Source of the DNA: CAYQOX01 sp964419335
Lineage (GTDB): Bacteria; Hinthialibacterota; Hinthialibacteria; Hinthialibacterales; Hinthialibacteraceae
DNA length: 39,171 nucleotides
Direction: 5' to 3'
NCBI GenBank assembly: GCA_964419335.1
Contig: CAYQOX010000042.1
Span: 1 to 39,171 of the forward strand
The notes below the pieces were generated by a model. The model saw nothing but the letters and a program-made list of their open reading frames with translations. It had not been told where the DNA came from and did not search any database. The position numbers and the translations under genes were made by a program. Positions 33,482-39,171 of the stretch are shown here, piece by piece (position 1 is the first letter of the stretch; the number at the start of each line of letters is the position of its first letter).

Positions 33482-35605
33482 TCAATTTTCAACACCGGCG
33501 TTTTTCGCGATCTCAATATCACTTTGTACTTGGTTTTGATTGGCCTGCCATGAAAAATGTTCGTTGAAAACATAAGGGATTTCTTTTTTATTGTGGCTGT
33601 GGATCGTTTCAGCGAGTTTATTCCAATAAGAACGAGCGATTACAAGTTCTTCGACAGAGGCCGTTTTGTGAGATTTATCGCCAGTTTGACGAAATCGTTC
33701 CAATGCGACGGCGCCGCGCAGTTTCTTGGCGAAATAGAAGCCATACCAGCACCAGGATTCTATGTCGAGCAGTTCACATTCTTGTCGCGGTGAGAGTTCA
33801 TTCGTATCTCTGATACGAGTGATGATTCCTAATGAATGATCAGAGTTGGATTCTAATTGTTCCGCCAGTTCAATTGGTGTTATACGTTCTTTTGAGATAC
33901 GGCTTTCATTCTTTACATACTCTGAGATCGAAACATATTGCGGATCAAGCACTGGATGGTTAATAAACGAATTTAAATCGATAAATGTTGATTTCCCGTT
34001 TTCCCATTCAGTGAAGCCTTCCGTGTATAAAGTTGCATCCCAGGTTCCCCGATGAAATGAAGCCATATGGTGTGGAGTTTTACTGGCCAAGGTCCAAGCC
34101 TGCAGCAAATCATTACCAAGATTCTTTTTACCAAAAACCTGATCCAGTTCCATAGCAAACCACTCATTCGGTGTCTCCGGATCAAAAAGAAGTTTTCCCC
34201 ATAAGGAATAGAACAACCATTGACGCTCGAATGCATACCGCCAAGTTTGATGATCATTGTATTTATGAATGTAATCTTTGGCAGGGATGTAGCATTCGGA
34301 ACCGATGATACAGCCGCCCATATAGTCTTTTCCATTGTGCTCAATAAATTCACGAATAAAATCCGGATTTCCCCAACGAAGCACAAAAAAATCTTCATTG
34401 CGGATAGTCCAAATAATTTTGTAATTGTTGGGAGTGGGATTCCAATACGTATCCGTCAATTCTCCGCCGTGAACGATATGAAGTTTGGGGGAAGAATGGC
34501 CGTGCGACCAGTTATATTTGAATGAAACCCAGATGGGTTGATCAAACGGAAGTTTTTCGATAACTTCGCGTGTGATTTGCTCTGCCGTTTTACTGGTGGA
34601 TCCTCCGGATCCTTTTCCTGCCGACAAGGGAGCGCGGTGCAAAAATTTGACGGGGCGGTCCGCATCTTTCATGCCTTGGATGATTGTTCGGTTAAGCCAG
34701 TTTCGCCGTTCTTCTGCAGTCATGCCGCCCATGCGTTCTCCAAGCGTAATACCAATACCCGTGAGATTCGGGTACTCGTTAAGCGTTTGCGTGACACATT
34801 CGCGGGTATAACGTTCGACCAATTCAGATCGGTCTGCTTCTCCATAATAATCCCAGTCTTTGCTGAAATCGGCGACATTATATTCTTCGGCAAATTCAGG
34901 GGAAACAAAAATGTTCCAATTGACAACATAGGTATCGATTCCGCGTTCTTTGGCCATACGAAATAGCGTATGCCAAAAAGTTTGCCACTCCGCCAATTCG
35001 GAATCCGAGAAGCCACAGGCTTCGGGAAAGTTCTTTGGACGAATCATAAATGTGAACGGGTGGAGGTTCCAAAGGGATAACACATTGAACCGATTGGCCG
35101 CCATCATATCAAGAAACGATTCCCAATATTCCAAATCGCGGCAGGTTTCCATATGCAATTGAAGCGCCTCCCCTTTGCGATAAGACATCCATGGCAAATT
35201 GAATTTTATGGCCCGAAAGGGAAAGCGAGGTTCAACAGTTTTTGAATGAAAATCTGAAAGATCGCCATTCATCTGAATGTGATGAACCAGGTCAAGCATG
35301 CCGTACATCGCCCCCCGTTCTCCGTTCCCTTGTATTTTGATTTGGTGGTTGTGTTTAATAATCTGGTAAGATTCAGTCGATTTTTGTTCGGTCTCATGAA
35401 ATGATAAATTAATATCGGCATTGCTATTCCCAGACCTTTTTAAGGAATGTCCATTATCTTCAAGTGCTTTACTCAATTGTGATTCGCCGTAGTTGATTAT
35501 AGGTGTGGAAGTTTCGACATGTAATGTGACCGTTTTCGCTGATATTGTTGAATAGCTGTAAAAAATCAGACAGAAACTAAGTGTGAGTTTTGTAGTTATG
35601 TTCAT
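33482..35605 (-). CDS. secreted GH67-like (alpha-glucuronidase-type) glycoside hydrolase
   Basis: About 707 residues starting with a signal peptide (MNITTKLTLSFCLIFYSYSTISAK). Residues ~25-115 resemble the small N-terminal domain of GH67/GH20 enzymes. A TIM barrel follows, with FPFRAIKFNLPWMSYR, FLDMMAANRFNVLSLWN, GIGITLGERMGG (conserved Glu) and a C-terminal helical part with FERQWLFYSLWGKLLFDP. This resembles alpha-glucuronidase-family proteins, though the catalytic residues cannot be fixed by eye. The ATG at 35605 is chosen because GGGGAG lies upstream and the signal peptide then fits; the frame extends to 35713 without such support. Its neighbours suggest a uronic-acid-containing, possibly sulfated polysaccharide. 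Confidence 0.6.
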   Translation of the reverse strand: MNITTKLTLSFCLIFYSYSTISAKTVTLHVETSTPIINYGESQLSKALEDNGHSLKRSGNSNADINLSFHETEQKSTESYQIIKHNHQIKIQGNGERGAMYGMLDLVHHIQMNGDLSDFHSKTVEPRFPFRAIKFNLPWMSYRKGEALQLHMETCRDLEYWESFLDMMAANRFNVLSLWNLHPFTFMIRPKNFPEACGFSDSELAEWQTFWHTLFRMAKERGIDTYVVNWNIFVSPEFAEEYNVADFSKDWDYYGEADRSELVERYTRECVTQTLNEYPNLTGIGITLGERMGGMTAEERRNWLNRTIIQGMKDADRPVKFLHRAPLSAGKGSGGSTSKTAEQITREVIEKLPFDQPIWVSFKYNWSHGHSSPKLHIVHGGELTDTYWNPTPNNYKIIWTIRNEDFFVLRWGNPDFIREFIEHNGKDYMGGCIIGSECYIPAKDYIHKYNDHQTWRYAFERQWLFYSLWGKLLFDPETPNEWFAMELDQVFGKKNLGNDLLQAWTLASKTPHHMASFHRGTWDATLYTEGFTEWENGKSTFIDLNSFINHPVLDPQYVSISEYVKNESRISKERITPIELAEQLESNSDHSLGIITRIRDTNELSPRQECELLDIESWCWYGFYFAKKLRGAVALERFRQTGDKSHKTASVEELVIARSYWNKLAETIHSHNKKEIPYVFNEHFSWQANQNQVQSDIEIAKNAGVEN

Positions 35606-35857
35606 TTTATGATAATCTCCCCAGAACTGGCTGTAAAAAAACGATACCCAAGTAAGCAGCAAAAGTGAATGTAGCGTTAAAGACAGTACGTCGCCCATGG
35701 GGATGGAAAGCACCCATGGGGTGAGACATGCGGTCTGACGCGAAGCCCCCCAGAACCACCGAGGCGTCAGCTCGGCTCAATTCTACTTAAAAATAAAGGC
35801 AATCCATATTTCTGCCTCGGCGTGTGGACCGACCAGCCGGTGTATCACTTGACGAAC
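35606..35857. other. intergenic region with a composition change
   Basis: No gene is seen. The stretch around 35690-35780 is GC-rich, with a repeated CCCATGGGG word (about 35694-35702 and 35713-35721). From here rightwards the coding DNA is visibly more GC-rich than to the left. A weak minus-strand terminator (35789-35817) belongs to the propeller gene. Confidence 0.45.
35789..35817 (-). terminator. weak terminator of the propeller gene
   Basis: Minus-strand AGGCA/TGCCT (35797-35801 with 35813-35817) is followed by TTATTTTT, about 40 bases after the stop of the gene ending at 35858. Confidence 0.4.
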
Positions 35858-37429
35858 TTACTTGACCGAGTAGGCGTCGGAAATCTGCATCGCCACGCGA
35901 TACCACTGCTGCGCCCAGTAACGCTCTTGTGTATGGGGGTTCTCATCAGGGTTCCACCAAATCACAAATTCCTTGGCAACCGGGTCGATTCCGACGATTT
36001 CTTCGCGGTAGTCGCCGGAGACGTCTGCGGGAAAGCACTGGCGAACTGCCACGTCGAACCACTGGATTATCTTTCCCTCGAGCGGTTCAAAGATCACCGG
36101 ATTGCCGACACCGCTTTGCGATGGATGGTTGAAGCGTCCGCGCATGAAAGCCTGCTTTAGGGACGTTCCGTGCCAATCGATAACGGTTGTGCCCCCAGGG
36201 GCCCAGTCCCTTTCTTTGCCCTTCTGCGGGTATTGGCTTTTGAAATCGTACGATTTAATTAGTTCCCCTTGCGAGTCAAAGACGTAAGGAAAGCGGTAGG
36301 TAACGTCCGAGTTATTGTCCTTGTTGGCCCACCAACTTTCGAGACCAGGGCGGGAAAGGTCGAACTCGCCCACAACCCCCTTCTGGGGCTCTTTGTTTTC
36401 GAAGCTGCTGCGGTACACGATCCTGTCCTGATTTACGCAAGCAACCCACTGATTCCCCCCTTCAGTCAGGAGAAAGATTTCCAGCCCGGGCAATTCGGGA
36501 CGCGCATCCCGAATTTTCATACTGTCGTAATGATTGAAATCAGTCGGTAGCCGCCAATCGTGGTCGATCTTGCCGTTTTCATCGACAATGACCGCTCCGC
36601 AGACTTCGTCCCTCCCGTCGCCGTCAATGTCCATCGCGCGGGCTCCGTAATGGCGGCCGCCGAGATACTTCGTGTTGTGCCACAACACTTCAAATTCGCC
36701 GTCCTTGTAGGAATCGAGTTTGACGGCCGTCACCCGGTGAAATGGATTGTGCGGATCGGGGGCATTTCGGCTGTCCCCCTCTTCGTATTCCGCTTGGAGT
36801 AGGGCATCGACCATGCCTTCACCCCGGAAATTGCACACCTGAACCATACCGCCCCATCGCCCACCGCCTTCCGGCAGCGGGATATTTCCCTTTTTTTCGA
36901 CCTCCCCAGAACGGGCATCGCGGATGACCAGCCGATTCGCCCTATCGATGTGGAGCAGTTCGGGCCGGTTGTCCCCGTTGATGTCGGCGATGAAAAACCC
37001 GGGACCGTAGTGCCCCGGAAGGCCCTTGTACTCGGATTTCATGTTCAAGCGCATATCCGGGATTCTCTTGGTCCACAGATCCTCGCCGTAATGGTCGTAC
37101 GCACCGATGTAGGCATTTCCGCTCTCATCGTTCTGACGCCCTTCTTTGAAGCTGAGCACGTAGTCCATGAGCCCATCTCCCGTGATGTCGTGGATGACAA
37201 AGCCGCCCTTGCTGTTCCAGTAATCGCCACCGGACGCAATGGGAATGGTGATTGGGAAACGGTATGGATTGGCGTCGTACTGCGGCCAGTCACCATCGTG
37301 GACGCTAGATGATTCGTCATCTGCTTCAACCGCACTGGGAAATGCAAACTGGTTCTGGTCGAAACTGGATACAGTGCAGATTAATACGATAATCACCGAA
37401 GTTGCAGTTTCCTGGATAAAATTCAACAC
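35858..37429 (-). CDS. exported FG-GAP/PL11-like beta-propeller protein
   Basis: About 523 residues beginning with a hydrophobic signal-like segment (TSVIIVLICTVSS). Calcium-binding DxxGDG-type loops recur along the chain: DITGDGLMDYVLS (~90), DINGDNRPELLHI (~155), DIDGDGRDEVCGA (~270) and DVSGDYREEIVGI near the C-terminus. The last loop matches the ADxxGDWREE motif of rhamnogalacturonan lyases of family PL11, so a PL11-like lyase or a non-catalytic propeller is likely. It starts with GTG and has GGGAG nine bases upstream. Base composition is clearly more GC-rich than the sulfatase and GH67-like genes. Whether it cleaves pectin-like chains is not shown by sequence alone. Confidence 0.65.
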   Translation of the reverse strand: MLNFIQETATSVIIVLICTVSSFDQNQFAFPSAVEADDESSSVHDGDWPQYDANPYRFPITIPIASGGDYWNSKGGFVIHDITGDGLMDYVLSFKEGRQNDESGNAYIGAYDHYGEDLWTKRIPDMRLNMKSEYKGLPGHYGPGFFIADINGDNRPELLHIDRANRLVIRDARSGEVEKKGNIPLPEGGGRWGGMVQVCNFRGEGMVDALLQAEYEEGDSRNAPDPHNPFHRVTAVKLDSYKDGEFEVLWHNTKYLGGRHYGARAMDIDGDGRDEVCGAVIVDENGKIDHDWRLPTDFNHYDSMKIRDARPELPGLEIFLLTEGGNQWVACVNQDRIVYRSSFENKEPQKGVVGEFDLSRPGLESWWANKDNNSDVTYRFPYVFDSQGELIKSYDFKSQYPQKGKERDWAPGGTTVIDWHGTSLKQAFMRGRFNHPSQSGVGNPVIFEPLEGKIIQWFDVAVRQCFPADVSGDYREEIVGIDPVAKEFVIWWNPDENPHTQERYWAQQWYRVAMQISDAYSVK

Positions 37430-37537
37430 AGCAAAAACTCCCTTTCCTCGTTATTTTTTGAGTTAAACACTTCAAATGATTTCAAGATTTGGTTTTGTTT
37501 GTAAATTTATAGCATGGTAGATAAATGGCTCTCATCA

Positions 37538-38319
37538 TCATTCCTTTCTCTCAAGAGGTTCAAGCAGGGCAACATAGGGCTCCTTGCCTGGAGTTTCGAG
37601 ACGTACAGTCGCCCGGTGTCCCCAGTTGTGAACGCTGCCTTCCCATTGGACATTCACAATTTCTTCTTCCGACCCTGTTCCCTCATCGATGTGGAGCCAT
37701 TTCAACCTCATCTTCTCGACAAACAGCCAAGGATCGAGATCAATCGTGTAGCGGCCGCCTGGGAAATATACGGCGTACTGCTTCCCGATAGCAGCCAAGC
37801 AACAGGCTTCCATAGAAGAGGGGTGTAGCTCCACATACGATGACAGTAACTCGTTGTGGGGTCTGGCCTCAAAGATATCGAACGCTTCCAGAAACATGCT
37901 CATCGCCTTCAAATTCGTTTGGGCCCGATTGTTTAATCCGGTACCCCATGTGTCCGCGGGACGGTGGAAACGGCTTGAGGCCGCGCCTGCAAAGATATTT
38001 CTCCAAAAACGCTCCACCGCTTCCCGTCCGGTGCCCGCTAATGAGGGCTGTCAATCTCATGAATCACTTGCGCCAACCGGTTGAATTGCGCATGAAAATC
38101 TACTGTTTCTACGCGGCTAATAGGGGTCCAACTTTGATAACCGGTGGCGCCTAAAGCGATGATGGGTGTGCCATCCCAGGCGAGATAGTGAGGGTTTTCC
38201 GTATAAGGCTGAATGAGGTTGCCTTTTTCAGCGAAGGCAAATACACCAACTCCCAACACTGTTAATAGGGTAAACATCTTTCCAACAGTTTGAAAAACGC
38301 GTGACCAATTTAGAAACAT
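37538..38319 (-). pseudogene. decayed DUF4038-like glycoside hydrolase (central deletion and frameshift)
   Basis: Two adjoining frames look like the two ends of one protein. The first (38038-38319) has a good ribosome binding site (AAAGGAG), a signal peptide and ENPHYLAWDGTPIIALGATG, an N-terminal motif of secreted glycosidases. It stops after about 93 residues at HEIDSPH. In another phase, about 37538-38017 encodes a C-terminal half: RFWRNIFAGAASSRFHRP, GTGLNNRAQTNLKAM, AIGKQYAVYFPGG. The TIM-barrel middle expected between them (a few hundred residues) is missing, and the phase changes at the junction near 38020-38045. The simplest reading is an internal deletion that inactivated the gene. 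Confidence 0.65.
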
Positions 38320-38410
38320 AATTGACGCTCCTTTCGAAAATTTATATTACATCATACCCTTGAGGAAGAGATCCGCATACTTTATAGTAATGAGACGTTC
38401 TCTCCATGCC

Positions 38411-39171
38411 TCACTCCGTAAAAAAGCTGTTGATGCTGCGCGGATCTAACGTTACGTTCATTTCCTCTCCCTGCTGCACCGGTTGCGTCTGATAAAAACT
38501 CTCCGGCGATGAACGAATCCAGTTCATCGGCACATCCGGTATGCCTTCAATCCGCACCATCACCTTAACGTCGGAAATATTCTGAAGAATGATAGCCAGG
38601 CGTTTCTCGGCTGGACCCTTTGCCGCGAGGGCCAGAATGTCCGGGGAATCCGATTCAGTCTGAACGAGTGTGCTCCCTGGTGTGAGTTGATCATGGAAAT
38701 GTTGGGCAGCATATCGATAAGGTCTACGTTTGTTGGGCGCATCATCGTACCACACCAGCGTCCCCGCCGCGCGCGCGAGCGAATAAACTTTGTGAAACAA
38801 CTTCCCGGATTCGATTGCATGAGACCAATCAGCCCTGCTCTCACGCTTCCAGAACTGGTTGTCGTAATCGCACTCGCCACAAAAGGCCGGCAGGTTCGTT
38901 GAAGCGACCCATTTCCCCCAGGCGTTCAACTCCTCGTCGTGTCCTGATTGAAACCAGTATCCATGAAAATCGAATCCACCAATATATTGCCGAACACCCG
39001 GCGCATTGAATACGTGTTTCGCATGGTCTAGTTCGGAGGGATATGTTTTGTGGACGGCGAGAAGCCACTTCGTCCCTAATCCATTCGCGTCCAAACGCTC
39101 TCCAGTCTTTCGAATTAATGTGGCGTGCTCCTCGGGTGTGAGTGCGATCTGATATCCACCCCAGCCGTTTT
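38411..39171 (-). CDS. C-terminal part of a glycoside hydrolase (TIM barrel), cut by window edge
   Basis: The frame is open through the right edge. Upstream of the apparent start it continues as NGWGGYQIALTPEEHATLIR, so the gene's 5' part lies outside the window. The visible ~253 residues include the end of a clan GH-A-like barrel (GVRQYIGGFDFHGYW and FCGECDYDNQFW, whose Glu sits where the nucleophile is expected, then AGTLVWYDD). A beta-sandwich tail follows, with LAIILQNISDVKVMVRIEG. Its order and strand match the preceding decayed gene. Family number cannot be assigned safely (GH30/GH39-like). Confidence 0.7.
   Translation of the reverse strand, partial: NGWGGYQIALTPEEHATLIRKTGERLDANGLGTKWLLAVHKTYPSELDHAKHVFNAPGVRQYIGGFDFHGYWFQSGHDEELNAWGKWVASTNLPAFCGECDYDNQFWKRESRADWSHAIESGKLFHKVYSLARAAGTLVWYDDAPNKRRPYRYAAQHFHDQLTPGSTLVQTESDSPDILALAAKGPAEKRLAIILQNISDVKVMVRIEGIPDVPMNWIRSSPESFYQTQPVQQGEEMNVTLDPRSINSFFTE

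Noticed and set aside
35597..35605. Half-site TATGTTCAT resembling the GntR operator
   Set aside because: It is the start codon region of the GH67-like gene (ATGAACATA on the minus strand) and has no matching second half 22 bp away.
1..39171. CRISPR arrays, insertion sequences, toxin-antitoxin or phage-defence genes
   Set aside because: No regularly spaced repeats, transposase, integrase, Cas or toxin-like reading frame was found on either strand.

Overview
The window is bacterial chromosomal DNA of moderate GC, densely coded, mostly with good AGGAG-type ribosome binding sites and several TTG/GTG starts. The gene content suggests an uncultured, Gram-negative-type polysaccharide degrader: secreted glycoside hydrolases, a sulfatase, an orphan type IV pilin-like protein of the kind common in uncultured planctobacterial, Sumerlaeota/Hydrogenedentota or Poribacteria-like genomes, HslUV and a sigma54 activator. 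There is no rRNA or other marker, so the phylum is inference only.

Layout. (1) 0.1-15 kb is a mannose/alpha-mannoside locus. It holds a GH38 alpha-mannosidase missing its N-terminal catalytic segment, an exported protein with lectin-like repeats, a secreted GH92 alpha-mannosidase next to a pseudopilin, and a divergent operon encoding a GntR/UTRA regulator, a ROK sugar kinase, an unusual long class I mannose-6-phosphate isomerase and a sodium:solute symporter. Two near-identical 22-bp palindromes (6481-6502 and 9670-9691) sit in the same position on two good promoters and look like the GntR operators. Read together: mannosides are cleaved outside the cell, mannose enters by the symporter, is phosphorylated by the ROK kinase and is isomerised to fructose-6-phosphate. 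(2) 15-18.4 kb: an NtrC-type response regulator with an altered GAFTGA loop, and a lone L-ribulokinase. (3) 18.4-24.7 kb, minus strand: a HAD phosphatase, panB, panC, panD, nadB and a toroid-like protein of unknown role. This groups pantothenate synthesis with the aspartate-consuming first step of NAD synthesis. (4) 25-27 kb: hslV-hslU. (5) 27-29.3 kb, minus strand: an ArsR-type regulator, a 50-residue Cys/His-rich protein, and an ABC ATPase and permease, with a repeated palindrome before the first two genes. (6) 29.3-39.2 kb, minus strand: a run of exported polysaccharide-active proteins (tandem alpha/beta hydrolase, sulfatase, GH67-like protein, PL11-like propeller, a decayed glycoside hydrolase and a partial glycoside hydrolase at the right edge). 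A 3' tRNA fragment lies in the middle of this run at 33317-33360, and the DNA beyond about 35.8 kb is visibly more GC-rich, suggesting that the right end is acquired DNA.

Both window edges cut or abut incomplete genes: GH38 lacks its 5' part on the left, and a glycoside hydrolase runs off the right edge.
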